A stretch of DNA of 64,000 nt from Rathayibacter rhapontici (GTDB taxonomy: Bacteria; Actinomycetota; Actinomycetes; Actinomycetales; Microbacteriaceae), in the NCBI RefSeq assembly GCF_001995175.1, contig NZ_MUKN01000005.1, forward strand, positions 1 to 64,000, written 5' to 3'. The notes beneath the pieces are model-generated. The model was not told the origin of the DNA. It did no database searches and worked only from the letters and a program-made list of their open reading frames with translations. A program made the position numbers and the translations under genes. Position 1 is the first letter of the stretch, and each line of letters starts with the position of its first letter. This document shows positions 30,952 through 39,785 of the stretch, piece by piece.

Positions 30952-32492
30952 ATGCCCCAGGACGTGCCGCTGCCCCAGGACGCGCCGCGCGACGACGCAC
31001 CGCTCGAGCAGGAGCCGCCGAGCGGGCGCCCGCGCCGCATCGTGCTCAACGCCTTCGACATGACGTGTGTCGGGCACCAGGCGCCCGGGCTCTGGCGCCA
31101 CCCCGACAGCCAGGCGCACCGGTACACCGACCTCGAGTACTGGACGTCCCTCGCCCGGACGCTCGAGCGCGGCACCTTCGACGCCCTGTTCCTCGCCGAC
31201 GTGCTGGGCGTCTACGACGTGTACCGCGACTCCGCCGGCCCCGCCCTGATCGACTCGGCGCAGATCCCGGTCGGCGACCCGATCCTGCAGATCCCGGCCA
31301 TGGCCGCGGTCACCGGGCATCTGGGCTTCGGCGTGACCATCGCCCCGACCTACGAGCAGCCCTACTCGCTGGCCCGCCGGCTCTCGAGCCTGGACCACCT
31401 CACGAAGGGCCGGATCGGCTGGAACGTCGTCACGTCCTACCTCGAGAGCGCCGCGAAGAACCTCGGCCTCGAGACGCAAATGCCGCACGACGACCGCTAC
31501 GCGCTGGCGGAGGAGTTCCTCGACGTCTCGTACAAGCTCTGGGAGGGCTCGTGGGAGGAGGGCGCGGTGCTGCGCGACCGCGAGCGCGGCGTCTTCACGG
31601 ATCCGCGCAAGGTGCATCCCGTGGCCCACGAGGGGCGCTTCTACCGCGTCCCCGGCATCCACCTCGCGGAGCCCTCGCCGCAGCGCACGCCCGTCGTGTT
31701 CCAGGCCGGAGCGTCGCCCCGCGGCCGCGACTTCGCCGCCCGTCACGGCGAGGCGGTCTTCATCAACGGAGTCACCCCCGAGCTGACGAGGCGGACGACG
31801 GACGACATCCGCGACCGCACCGAGCGGCGGGCCGCGACCGGGACGCGATCAAGATCCTCGTGCTCGCCACCGTCATCGTGGCCGAGACGGACGAGGCGGC
31901 CCGCGCCAAGCACCAGGAGTACCTCGGCTACGCCAGCCGCGAGGGCGCCCTGACCTTCTACGGTGGCTGGTCGGGCCTCGACCTCTCGCTCTACGACCCG
32001 GAGGAGGCGCTGCGCTACGTGGACACCGAGGCGGTCCGCAGCGCGCTCTCGATCTTCACCAAGGCGGATCCGACCCGCGAGTGGACGCCGGACGACGTCG
32101 CCGACTTCCTCGCGATCGGCGGCATCGGCCCGGTGATCGTCGGCAGCCCGAGCACCGTGGCGGACGAGCTCGAGCGCTGGGTCGACGTCGGCGGCATCGA
32201 CGGCTTCAACCTCGCCTACGTCATCACCCCCGGCACCTTCGAGGACTTCGTCGACCTGGCGGTCCCGGAGCTGCGCCGCCGCGGACGCGTGTGGGACGAG
32301 TACGAGGGATCGACCCTCCGCGAGTACCTGCAGGGACCCGGGAACGCGCGCGTCGCCGACAGCCACCCCGCCGCCGCCTACCGCGGTGCCTACGCCGGCG
32401 GCCCCTCCGCCGCCGACGGACTGCCTCCCGAGGTCCTGGCCGTCCTGCCGCCGGAGCCCGCCGCCACCACCGATCAGGAGTCCGCACGATGA
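30952..32492 (+). CDS. LLM-class flavin monooxygenase (NtaA/SnaA/DszA family), interrupted by a one-base shift
   Basis: Members of this family use reduced FMN supplied by a reductase to oxidise or desulfurise small molecules (nitrilotriacetate, dibenzothiophene sulfone and others). The start ATG at 30952 has GAAGG 8 nt upstream. The first part shows VLNAFDMTCVGHQAPGLWRH, LFLADVLGVYDVY and the RIGWNVVTSYLESAAKNLG motif. The frame breaks near 31833-31836 (GCCGCGACC). The remainder continues in the -1 frame with DAIKILVLATVIVAETDEAA and the C-terminal GGIDGFNLAYVITPGTFEDFVDLAVPEL. Adding one base gives about 513 residues. I treat it as an intact gene with a probable sequence error. It overlaps the next gene as ATGA. 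Confidence 0.85.
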
Positions 32493-33718
32493 CGCTCGAC
32501 AGCACCCTCGCCCGCCCGCGCACGCACTGGACCGGCACCGCCTCCGCCGAGGAGACGGCGCACTGGAGCGCGATCGCCGAGGAGGTGGGCCGCGTGCTCG
32601 CCGCCGACGTGCTCGAGCGCGATCGCGCGAACCTGGACCCGGCAGCGGAGCTCGAGCCGCTGCGCGACTCGGGTCTGGTGAACCTGCTCGACCCGCGGGA
32701 GCTCGGCGGAGGAGGTGCGCACTGGAGCACCGCGTTCCTCGTCGTGCGGATCCTCGCCCGCGCCGACGCCTCCCTCGCCCAGCTGCTGCTCTACCACTTC
32801 GTCAACTCGGCGAACATCGCCTTCACGGCGCCGGCGGCGGAGCGGGAGCGCTTCTACCGCGCGACCATCGAGGGCCGCCACCTGTGGGGCGACTCCGTGA
32901 ACCCCGTCGATCCCGACCTGCGGCTGACGCCGGACGGCGACGGCTACCGCCTGGACGGCCTCAAGCGCTTCTCGACCGGGGTGTCGGCCGGCGACGTGGC
33001 CCTGGTGAACGCGGTGATCGCGGAGGGGCCCGACGCGGGGACGGCGATCGCCTTCGTGATCGACCGGCACCGCGAGGGCGTCGAGCCGCTGGGCGACTGG
33101 GACTACCTCGGGCAGCGCCAGAGCGCGTCCGGCTCCGTCCGCTTCACCTCGGTGCGCGTGGAGCCGGAGGACCTGCTCGGTCCGCTCACGGACGAGCCCT
33201 TCGCGACGCTGATCACGCCGAGCATCCAGCTGGGCTTCGGCAACCTCTACCTCGGCATCGCCGAGGGCGTGCTCGCCCGGGCGCGGGAGATCACGCTCGG
33301 CCGTCCGAATTCGTGGTTCCTCAGCGGCGTGGACCGCTACTCCGAGGACCCGTTCGTGCGCCGGCTCTACGGGGAGCTCGTCGCGCACACGGCAGCGGCG
33401 GAGGCGCTCGCCGACCGGGTCGCGGTGCTGCACGACGCCGAGATCGCGAAGGGCGACGCCGTGACCGCGCAGTCGCGTGCGGCACTGGCGATCGAGATCG
33501 CGAAGGTGAAGGTCGTGACGAACGATCTGGCGCTGGACGCCGCGTCGCGCGTCTACGAGGCGACGGGCTCGAGCTCGGCGAAGAGCTCCGTGGGTTTGGA
33601 CCTGTACTGGCGGAACGTCCGCACGCACTCGCTGCACGATCCGGTCGACTACAAGAAGCTCGAGGTGGGCGCGGCCTTCCTCACCGGCGAGGTCCAGCCG
33701 CTGTCGCTCTACACCTGA
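32489..33718 (+). CDS. Acyl-CoA dehydrogenase-fold flavin monooxygenase (DszC/SfnC-like)
   Basis: 409 residues of the acyl-CoA dehydrogenase superfamily: N-terminal helical domain (1-120), middle beta domain (DSVNPVDPDLRLTPDGDG onward), C-terminal helical domain. The catalytic Glu of true acyl-CoA dehydrogenases is not evident. Instead the C-terminus has WRNVRTHSLHDPVDYK, a motif typical of the DszC/SfnC/dibenzothiophene-monooxygenase branch that uses reduced flavin and O2. Coupling to an LLM monooxygenase gene (ATGA overlap) supports that reading. No flavin reductase is adjacent. Substrate unknown; a sulfur- or nitrogen-containing compound is plausible by family. Confidence 0.82.
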   Translation: MTLDSTLARPRTHWTGTASAEETAHWSAIAEEVGRVLAADVLERDRANLDPAAELEPLRDSGLVNLLDPRELGGGGAHWSTAFLVVRILARADASLAQLLLYHFVNSANIAFTAPAAERERFYRATIEGRHLWGDSVNPVDPDLRLTPDGDGYRLDGLKRFSTGVSAGDVALVNAVIAEGPDAGTAIAFVIDRHREGVEPLGDWDYLGQRQSASGSVRFTSVRVEPEDLLGPLTDEPFATLITPSIQLGFGNLYLGIAEGVLARAREITLGRPNSWFLSGVDRYSEDPFVRRLYGELVAHTAAAEALADRVAVLHDAEIAKGDAVTAQSRAALAIEIAKVKVVTNDLALDAASRVYEATGSSSAKSSVGLDLYWRNVRTHSLHDPVDYKKLEVGAAFLTGEVQPLSLYT

Positions 33719-33781
33719 GCGCCTGCACGGCAGGGGGTCCGGGCGGACGTCCGCACGACACGGCTCCGGCCGGGAGCGGGC

Positions 33782-34318
33782 TCAGCGGCTGCGGGGCCCG
33801 GTGGTCCGCTCCGACGACGACGCGTCGGTGCCGCTCGTCCCGGACGACGCCGGACCGCTCCGGAGGCCCGCCTCGAGCGCGTCGAGCGCCGGCAGCTGAC
33901 CGGCGACGATCTCGGTCCGCGCCCGGGCCGCGCTCATCCAGTCGGCCGCCTCGATCTCGGGGTACTCGCGGACGACGCCGGAGCCGCGCGGCCACTCGAG
34001 CTCGAACGTGTTGCTCGCCGCGAAGCGCACGTCGTCCCCTCCCGCTCCGGCGAAGACCGTGACGATCTTGCCGGAGGACTGCCGGAACGCGCCGAGGAGC
34101 CGGTAGTCGAGGTCCGGCGCGGGAACGCCGATCTCCTCCTCGAACTCGCGTCTCGCGGCGTCCAGCGGCGCCTCCTGCGCGGTGTGCAGCCCCTTGGGGA
34201 TCGACCAGGCGCGCGGACGCCTCGTCCACAGCGGTCCGCCCATCCGCCCGAGGAACACCTCGAGCCCGGCGGGGCCGGTGCGGTGCAGGAGGAGACCCGC
34301 GCTCGTGGGGGCGGTCAT
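33782..34318 (-). CDS. NUDIX hydrolase
   Basis: 178 residues. NUDIX enzymes hydrolyse nucleoside diphosphates linked to another group. The Nudix box is complete and fits G-x5-E-x7-REUxEExGU: it begins at GLHTAQEA (about residue 47) and ends RREFEEEIGV. The preceding WSIPKG motif resembles the DR1025/YjhB branch. The ATG at 34318 is preferred over a GTG three codons upstream. The tail after about 150 is Ser/Gly-rich and probably disordered. It is convergent with the DszC-like gene and divergent from the GlcD-like gene. Confidence 0.88.
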   Translation of the reverse strand: MTAPTSAGLLLHRTGPAGLEVFLGRMGGPLWTRRPRAWSIPKGLHTAQEAPLDAARREFEEEIGVPAPDLDYRLLGAFRQSSGKIVTVFAGAGGDDVRFAASNTFELEWPRGSGVVREYPEIEAADWMSAARARTEIVAGQLPALDALEAGLRSGPASSGTSGTDASSSERTTGPRSR

Positions 34319-34401
34319 CGTGGGCACCCGGTCATCCCTCCATCCTGCCCCTCGCGCGTGGAAGGATCGACAGGATCGACCGCGACGGCACGGAGTGGAC
34401 C

Positions 34402-35765
34402 ATGGACAGCACCGAGATCCTGCGGGCCCTGCAGGACGCCGTCGGCGAGGCGCTCGTCGTCGCCGGAGGGGAGTTCGAGGCGGTGCACACCGACAAGTCC
34501 GGCTTCACCACGGGGGAGCGCGCGCTCGCGCTGGTGCTCGCCCGCTCCGTCGAGGCGTCCAGGCCGTGCTGCGCCTCGCGACCGCGCACCGCGTGCCGGT
34601 CGTCCCGCGGGGAGCCGGCACCGGGCTGGCCGCCGGCGCCGTCGCCACGAGCGGCGCGATCGTGCTCTCGACCGCGCGGATGGACCGGATCCTCGAGATC
34701 TCGCTCGAGGACGAGCTGGCGGTCGTGGAGCCCGGAGTGATCAACCAGGCGCTGTCGGACGCCGTCGCCGCCGACGGGCTGATCTTCTCTCCCGACCCCG
34801 CGAGCAAGGCGATCTCGAGCATCGGCGGCAACATCGCCACCAACGCCGGCGGCCTGCTCTGCGCGAAGTACGGGGTGACGCGGGAGGCCGTGCTGGGCCT
34901 GGCGGTGGTGCTGCCCGACGGCCGTCTGGTGCGCACCGGGCGGCGCAGCGTCAAGGGCGTCACCGGCTACGACCTCACCGCGCTGCTGACCGGGTCGGAG
35001 GGGACGCTGGGCGTGATCGTCGAGGCGACCGTCAAGCTGCGGCCCGTGCCGCAGGGTCCGGTCGTCACGATCGGGGCGTACTTCCCGAGCGTGGTCCTCG
35101 CCGCCGCGGCCGCCGCTGCGGTGACCGCGGCGCGGCTGCGTCCGGCGGTGATGGAGCTGATGGACGAGGCCGCGCTCGCCGCGATCGGCCGCTACACGGG
35201 CACGGCGCTGGATCGCGGTGCCGCTTACCTCCTCGTGCAGACCGACGGCGGGGGAGCCCGGGAGGAGGCTCAGCGGATCCTCCGGATCGTCGTGGGCGCG
35301 GGCGGCGACGCGGAGTCCACGGAGGACCGGGCCGCCGGGGAGGCGCTGCTCGCGGTGCGCCGGGCGTTCCACCCCGCGCTGGAGGCCGAGGGCGAGGTGC
35401 TGATCGAGGACGTCTGCGTCCCCCGCTCCGCGCTGCCGGCGATGTTCGCGGCGATCCGGGGCATCGAGGAGCGCACCGGACTGTCGATCCCCACGGTCGC
35501 CCACGCCGGCGACGGGAACCTGCATCCGAACTTCGTGCTGCCCCCGGGTGCGCACGAGGTGGGAGTGGAGGTCTGGGAGGCGGCCGCCGAGCTCTTCCGC
35601 ACGGCGGTGGCGCTCGGGGGCACTCTGACCGGCGAGCACGGCGTGGGGCTGCTCAAGCGGCGGTGGCTCGAGGAGGAGCTGGGGGAGGACTCGACAGCGC
35701 TGCAGCGGGGCATCAAGGCGGTGTTCGACCCGCTGGGCATCATGAACCCGGGGAAGGTCTTCTGA
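34402..35765 (+). CDS. FAD-linked oxidase, GlcD (glycolate oxidase subunit) family, interrupted by a one-base shift
   Basis: These enzymes oxidise 2-hydroxy acids such as glycolate or D-lactate with FAD. The first about 50 codons from ATG 34402 match the GlcD N-terminus (VHTDKSGFTTGERALALVLARSVE). The frame is lost near 34552-34556 (GAGGCGTCC). The other frame carries the FAD-binding PCMH domain: VLRLATAHRVPVVPRGAGTG, SPDPASKAISSIGGNIATNAGG, GYDLTALLTGSEGTLGVI. The C-terminal domain has HAGDGNLHPN and TGEHGVGLLKR. Adding one base gives about 454 residues, the usual length. It ends 4 bp from the convergent DUF457 gene. No GlcE/GlcF partner is nearby. Confidence 0.87.
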
Positions 35766-35769
35766 CGCG

Positions 35770-36531
35770 TCAGGCGGGCAGGAGCTCCGAGACGAGCAGC
35801 GCGGCGGTCAGCACCGTCGTCGCGGCCGACATGAGCCAGTAGAGGATCGTCTCGCGCCAGGAGCCTGCCGAGCCGAGGACCGGCAGCGCGGCGTACCCGC
35901 CCGAGGTCCAGAGCCGTCGCAGCACCGGGACGCGGCGGAGCGCCCGGGGCGACCGGATCCGCAGCGGCCAGAGCCAGTTGATCCCCTCGGTGGTCAGGGC
36001 GTCCCCGGCGATGTGCACGAAGTAGCCGAGGGTGGCCGCGACGCGCAGCCACGCCCAGCTGCCGTCGGCGAGGCCGATCAGGAGCGCGGTGACCACCGTC
36101 GCCGCGGCCCAGGCGAGCGGCCAGGAGCGGGCGGCCCTGGTGGCCTTCGCCGCGAAGGCGATCGCGGGGAGCGTCAGCAGCGCCGCGAGGGACACGGTGC
36201 CCAGCGGAGGGAGCGGGAAGCGCACCGCCGTCAGGACGGGCACGAGGTACCAGACCACCGCGATGGCGATCAGCGAGTGCATGCCGTGGCGGTGTCCGCC
36301 GCTGATGCGACCGGCCGTGGCCGTCAGGATCGAGGCGCCCGGTGCGGAGCGCGAGATCGTCGCACGGGCGTGGTCGGCATCGGGGGCGAGCGCCCAGCCC
36401 GCGGCGACCGCGAGACCGACGAGGCGGATGTCGAGCGGCAGATCGGCGATGCCGAGCGGACCGGCGATCGCCGGCACGGAGGTGGCCACCGACCAGGCGA
36501 GAGCGCCGGAGACGGCGTGGGAGCGGCCCAT
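35770..36531 (-). CDS. DUF457/YdjM-type membrane metal-dependent hydrolase
   Basis: 253 residues with about six membrane segments. The family has conserved acidic and His residues thought to bind metal: DADH near residue 52, GGHRHGMHS near 78 and HIAGDALTTEGINWLWPL near 165. True activity is unknown; some family members are linked to the LexA/SOS response elsewhere. The start ATG at 36531 is used because the open frame upstream only runs through the tRNA-Val gene, which reads as a spurious GRLAQLVARFLHTEE peptide. Confidence 0.85.
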   Translation of the reverse strand: MGRSHAVSGALAWSVATSVPAIAGPLGIADLPLDIRLVGLAVAAGWALAPDADHARATISRSAPGASILTATAGRISGGHRHGMHSLIAIAVVWYLVPVLTAVRFPLPPLGTVSLAALLTLPAIAFAAKATRAARSWPLAWAAATVVTALLIGLADGSWAWLRVAATLGYFVHIAGDALTTEGINWLWPLRIRSPRALRRVPVLRRLWTSGGYAALPVLGSAGSWRETILYWLMSAATTVLTAALLVSELLPA

Positions 36532-36632
36532 CACGGCGGGTGGCACCTCGTGGTCGGATCGGAGCGGGACGGCCCGGGCGGGGCACGAGAAAACCCCCGG
36601 TGCCGCGCTGCTGCACGGGCCGGGGGTGGGGG

Positions 36633-36705
36633 TGGGCGATACCGGACTCGAACCGATGACCTCTTCCGTGTGAAGGAAGCGCGCTACCAACTGCGCCAAT
36701 CGCCC
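36633..36705 (-). tRNA. tRNA-Val (anticodon CAC)
   Basis: 73 nt without encoded CCA. The acceptor stem is GGGCGAT with ATCGCCC and discriminator A. The anticodon stem is CTTCC/GGAAG around loop TTCACAC, giving anticodon CAC (reads GUG). The T-loop is TTCGAGT. The D-arm GCGCAGTTGGTAGCGC is one base longer than in the tRNA-Val(GAC) gene at 37292. The 304-bp gap that follows (36706-37009) holds only promoter sequence for the tRNA genes on both sides. Confidence 0.96.
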
Positions 36706-36870
36706 AGGAGGACGTCTTGTGGACGGCCTGAGAGACGATGTTAGCGGATCCCGGACCGCGCAAAGCACCACGGCGGCGCGCCACGCCCGGGTGAACGGGG
36801 CGTGTCGGGGCGGTTTCCGGCGGAAAGACGGGGAAGTCGGCGACGTCCCCCGGATCCGCGTCCGCTCGAT

Positions 36871-36898
36871 TTGGTTTCTCGCGCAGCCGTCCTATAAA
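36871..36898 (+). promoter_or_regulatory. Candidate promoter for the Gly-Cys-Val tRNA cluster
   Basis: TTGGTT (36871-36876) and TATAAA (36893-36898) are separated by 16 bp. This is the best -35/-10 pair in the 304-bp gap, about 105 nt before tRNA-Gly. The AT content is locally much higher than in the rest of the window. Confidence 0.5.
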
Positions 36899-37009
36899 GT
36901 CTTCTAGGTCGAGCCGGGCAGCGAAAGCGCCGGGGAGGCGAAGACGGGAAGCGTCCGGCAAGACGTAGCTCCGAAGTGCTTGTGCAATACAACTGAATAC
37001 GACCTACAT

Positions 37010-37081
37010 GCGGATGTGGCGCAGCGGTAGCGCATCACCTTGCCAAGGTGAGGGTCGCGAGTTCGAATCTCGTCATCCGCT
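37010..37081 (+). tRNA. tRNA-Gly (anticodon GCC)
   Basis: 72 nt. The acceptor stem is GCGGATG with CATCCGC and discriminator T. The anticodon stem is TCACC/GGTGA around loop TTGCCAA, anticodon GCC. The T-loop is TTCGAAT. No CCA is encoded. A hairpin (ATCGGCC-TCC-GGGCCGAT, about 37085-37102) follows directly and may be a processing or pausing element. Confidence 0.97.
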
Positions 37082-37181
37082 CGAATATCGGCCTCCGGGC
37101 CGATGTTTCTGAGAGGGCCTCCGGGCCTTCTCCACCCCGGTCGGCTCGCCTCGCGGGCCGCCGACACCGAACCCAATACAC

Positions 37182-37252
37182 GGTGGATTGGCCGAGAGGC
37201 GAGGCAGCGGCCTGCAAAGCCGTATACACGGGTTCGAATCCCGTATCCACCT
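37182..37252 (+). tRNA. tRNA-Cys (anticodon GCA)
   Basis: 71 nt. The acceptor stem is GGTGGAT with ATCCACC and discriminator T. The anticodon loop is CTGCAAA, anticodon GCA, between GCGGC and GCCGT. The T-loop is TTCGAAT. It is the only Cys tRNA in the window. Confidence 0.97.
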
Positions 37253-37291
37253 CGATCGTTCCGACGAACGAGGCGCTCCTCGCGGAGCAAC

Positions 37292-37363
37292 GGGCGATTG
37301 GCGCAGCGGTAGCGCGCTTCCCTGACACGGAAGAGGTCACTGGTTCGATCCCAGTATCGCCCA
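37292..37363 (+). tRNA. tRNA-Val (anticodon GAC)
   Basis: 72 nt. The acceptor stem is GGGCGAT with ATCGCCC and discriminator A. The anticodon stem is CTTCC/GGAAG around loop CTGACAC, anticodon GAC (reads GUC and GUU). Acceptor, anticodon and much of the D-stem are the same as in the divergent tRNA-Val(CAC) at 36633, so the two look like duplicates. A terminator hairpin starts 7 bp later. Confidence 0.97.
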
Positions 37364-37369
37364 CCACCT

Positions 37370-37396
37370 GGAACCCCGGCCCTCGGCCGGGGTTCC
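37370..37396 (+). terminator. Terminator of the Gly-Cys-Val tRNA cluster
   Basis: GGAACCCCGGCC (37370-37381) and GGCCGGGGTTCC (37385-37396) form a perfect 12-bp stem with a CTC loop, followed by CTCGTT. Confidence 0.85.
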
Positions 37397-37459
37397 CTCG
37401 TTAACGGCCCGCACCGCCGGCGGCTCGCCCGGAGGTTCTGCGCGGTCGGCCGTGCGGGC

Positions 37460-37465
37460 TACCCT
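37460..37465 (+). promoter_or_regulatory. -10 box of the RimJ-type acetyltransferase, probably leaderless
   Basis: TACCCT ends 7 nt before the GTG at 37473 and no ribosome binding site is present. This supports the GTG at 37473 rather than the one at 37452, which would lie upstream of the box. Confidence 0.5.
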
Positions 37466-37472
37466 CGGTGGC

Positions 37473-38075
37473 GTGCCCGCTCCGATCCGACTCGACCAGA
37501 GCACGGTGCTCCGCCTCGTCGCCCGAGAGGACGGACCGGCGCTCTCGGAGGCCTACCGCCGGAACCGCCGCCACCTCGCTCCGTGGGAGCCGCTGCGCTC
37601 GGCCCGGTTCTTCGAGGCGGGCGGGCAGACCGACGCCATCGCCGACGCGCTCTTCGCCCACCGCTCCGGCAGCGTGCTTCCCCTCGTCCTCGTGCAGGGC
37701 GAGGAGATCGTCGGGCGGATCACCCTGTCGAACATCCTCCGGGGCGCTTTCGAGAGCGCCGAGATGGGCTACTGGCTCGACGCCCGCCTCGAGGGCCGCG
37801 GGGTGATGACCCGCGCGGTCGGCGCGGCGATGGGGATCGCCGGGGGCGAGCTGGGCCTGCACCGCGTCCAGGCGGGGACGCTCCTGCACAACAGGGGCTC
37901 GCAGACGGTGCTGGAGCGCAACGGGTTCGAGCGCATCGGCGTCGCACGCCGCTACCTCCGGATCGCGGGCGAGTGGCAGGACCACGTGCTGTTCCAGCGG
38001 CTGCTCGAGCACGGGCCCGACACCCCGCTGACTCCGCCGGAGGGGCCGCAGCCGCCTCCGAGTCGTCTCGTCTAG
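37473..38075 (+). CDS. GNAT family N-acetyltransferase, RimJ/RimL type
   Basis: 200 residues. RimJ/RimL-type enzymes acetylate N-termini (classically of ribosomal proteins S5 or L12) or small molecules. Typical segments are NRRHLAPWEP near the N-terminus, GRITLSNILRGAFESAEMGYWLDARLEGRGVMTRAV (motif A with the acetyl-CoA P-loop) and AGTLLHNRGSQTVLERNGF. The target is not deducible. Its last codons overlap the TAGGGT box that may serve the next gene. Confidence 0.88.
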   Translation: MPAPIRLDQSTVLRLVAREDGPALSEAYRRNRRHLAPWEPLRSARFFEAGGQTDAIADALFAHRSGSVLPLVLVQGEEIVGRITLSNILRGAFESAEMGYWLDARLEGRGVMTRAVGAAMGIAGGELGLHRVQAGTLLHNRGSQTVLERNGFERIGVARRYLRIAGEWQDHVLFQRLLEHGPDTPLTPPEGPQPPPSRLV

Positions 38076-38135
38076 GGTGGGCGGCGGCCGCGCCGGTGAT
38101 CCGTCGGCGCTCGGACCGAGAGGGACGGCTGGAGC

Positions 38136-39011
38136 ATGACCCGCACCATCGGCGGACGCGAGTTCGACTTCGAGCGGCAGGTCGCCGTGATGGCGGTCGT
38201 GAACCGCACCCCCGACTCCTTCTACGACAAGGGCTCAACGTTCGCGCTCGATCGAGCGGTCGCCGCCTCGGTGCGGGCGGCCGAGCAGGGCGCCGACTGG
38301 GTCGACATCGGGGGAGTCCCGTTCGGCCGGGGCCCCGCCGTCTCGCTGCAGGAGGAGATCGACCGCGTGGTGCCCGTCGTCGCCGGCATCCACGAGCGGA
38401 GCGACGTGGTCGTCTCGGTCGACACGACCCGCGCCGAGGTGGCCCGGCTGAGCATCGCCGAGGGCGCCTCCGTCGTCAACGACACCAGCGGGCTGCACGA
38501 CCCGGACATGCTCGAGGTCGTCGCCGCCTCCGCGGCGCAGCTCGTGATCACGCACAGCCTCGGCGAGCCGCGGAGCGAGCCCGTGCGGCCCCAGTACGAC
38601 GACGTCGTCGCGTCGGTGATCGCGCACCTGCGCGAGCGGCGGGACCGGGCGGTCGCGGGCGGGATCCCCGAGGAGCGGATCATCCTCGACCCCGGGCACG
38701 ACCTGAACAAGAACACCCTGCACACGCTGGAGCTCACCCGCCGTCTGGGCGAGATCGCCGCGCTGGGGCTCCCGGTGCTCGCGGCGGTGTCGAACAAGGA
38801 CTTCATCGGCGAGACGCTCGACCGCCCGCAGGGCGAGCGGCTCGAGGGGTCCCTCGCCGCGGCGGTGATCTGCATCCTCAACGGTGCGCGCATCGTGCGC
38901 ATGCACGACGTGCGCCAGGCCGTCGACGCCGTCCGGCTGACCGAGGCGGTGCTCGGCTGGCGGGCTCCCGCCCACGTCCGTCACAACATCGAGGAGGAGA
39001 CGCTCGCGTGA
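38136..39011 (+). CDS. Dihydropteroate synthase family protein, FolP2-like
   Basis: 291 residues with the pterin-binding TIM barrel. MAVVNRTPDSFYDKG, VSVDTTRAEVA, VVNDTSGLHDP and ILDPGHDLNKNT are family motifs. The loop that in true dihydropteroate synthase reads DIGGESTRPG is DIGGVPFGRG here, so the usual Ser-Thr-Arg-Pro is lost. This is a hallmark of the actinobacterial FolP2-like branch, whose members are doubtful as dihydropteroate synthases. No other folate gene is nearby. Its stop overlaps the GTG of the RibD-like gene, so the two probably act together. A TAGGGT box at 38073-38078 is a possible promoter. Confidence 0.85.
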   Translation: MTRTIGGREFDFERQVAVMAVVNRTPDSFYDKGSTFALDRAVAASVRAAEQGADWVDIGGVPFGRGPAVSLQEEIDRVVPVVAGIHERSDVVVSVDTTRAEVARLSIAEGASVVNDTSGLHDPDMLEVVAASAAQLVITHSLGEPRSEPVRPQYDDVVASVIAHLRERRDRAVAGGIPEERIILDPGHDLNKNTLHTLELTRRLGEIAALGLPVLAAVSNKDFIGETLDRPQGERLEGSLAAAVICILNGARIVRMHDVRQAVDAVRLTEAVLGWRAPAHVRHNIEEETLA

Positions 39012-39750
39012 GCGCCGCGATCGACCGCCTGCACCCGTCGCCGCTCGCCGCGCTCGACGACGACGCGCTCCTCGCGCTCTACTCGGCCGACGCCTCCGAC
39101 CCGTGGCTCCGGGTGAACTTCGTCTCGAGCATCGACGGCGCGGTCACCCGGGAGGGCGTCTCGGGCGCGCTGGGCGGGGACGCGGACGAACGGGTTTTCG
39201 ACCTCCTCCGCCGTCTCGCCGACGTGGTGCTGGTCGCGGCCGGCACGGTCCGCACCGAGGGGTACGGGCCGATGGTGCTGGGGGAGGAGTCGGTCTCGGC
39301 GCGCTCCGCCGAGGGGCGCCCCGCGCATCCGGTGTTCGCGATCGTGTCGGGCTCGCTGGAGCTGGACCCCGCCTCGCGGATCTTCACCGAGGCCCCCGTG
39401 CGCCCGGTCGTGATCACCACGGGGGCGTCCCCCTCCCGCCGGCGCGCGGAGCTCGCGAGGTGGCCGACGTGCTGGTCTGCGGTGACGAGGATCTGGACGC
39501 CGTGCGGATGCGCGACGCCCTCGTCGATCGCGGCCTGGCCAGGATCCACTGCGAGGGCGGACCGGGGCTCTTGGGCACGCTCCTCGCGCACGACGTCGTC
39601 GACGAGCTCGACCTCACCGTCAGTCCGACGCTGGAGGCCGGCGACGCCGGCCGGATCGCCCGGGGCGAGGCGGAGGCGAGGACGCAGCGCCTCGCGCACG
39701 TCCTCGCCTCCGGTGACACTCTGCTGCTGCGCTACCTGCGCGAGCGCTGA
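39008..39750 (+). CDS. RibD_C/DHFR-type pyrimidine reductase family protein, interrupted by a one-base shift
   Basis: The family reduces pteridine- or riboflavin-precursor-like compounds with NADPH. Translation from GTG 39008 (overlapping the folP2 stop as GTGA) gives VNFVSSIDGAVTREGVSGAL and VLVAAGTVRTEGYGP. The frame is lost near 39455-39458 (CTCGCGAGG) and continues in the -1 frame with DVLVCGDEDLDAVRMRDAL, IHCEGGPGLLGTLLAHDVVDELDLTVSP and the end at TGA 39748. Adding one base gives about 247 residues, a normal length. Possible partner of the FolP2-like protein in a reduced-pterin pathway; that is an inference from coupling only. Confidence 0.83.
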
Positions 39751-39782
39751 CGATCGGGACGCCGCACCGGACGCCCCGATCG
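39751..39782. terminator. Bidirectional hairpin between the RibD-like gene and lldD
   Basis: CGATCGGG (39751-39758) pairs with CCCGATCG (39775-39782) immediately between two convergent stop codons. Confidence 0.6.
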
Positions 39783-39785
39783 AGC

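Noticed and set aside
36532..36771. N-terminal extension of the DUF457 protein through tRNA-Val
   Set aside because: The added sequence reads GRLAQLVARFLHTEE, a well-known artefact of translating a tRNA gene; the ATG at 36531 gives the family N-terminus.
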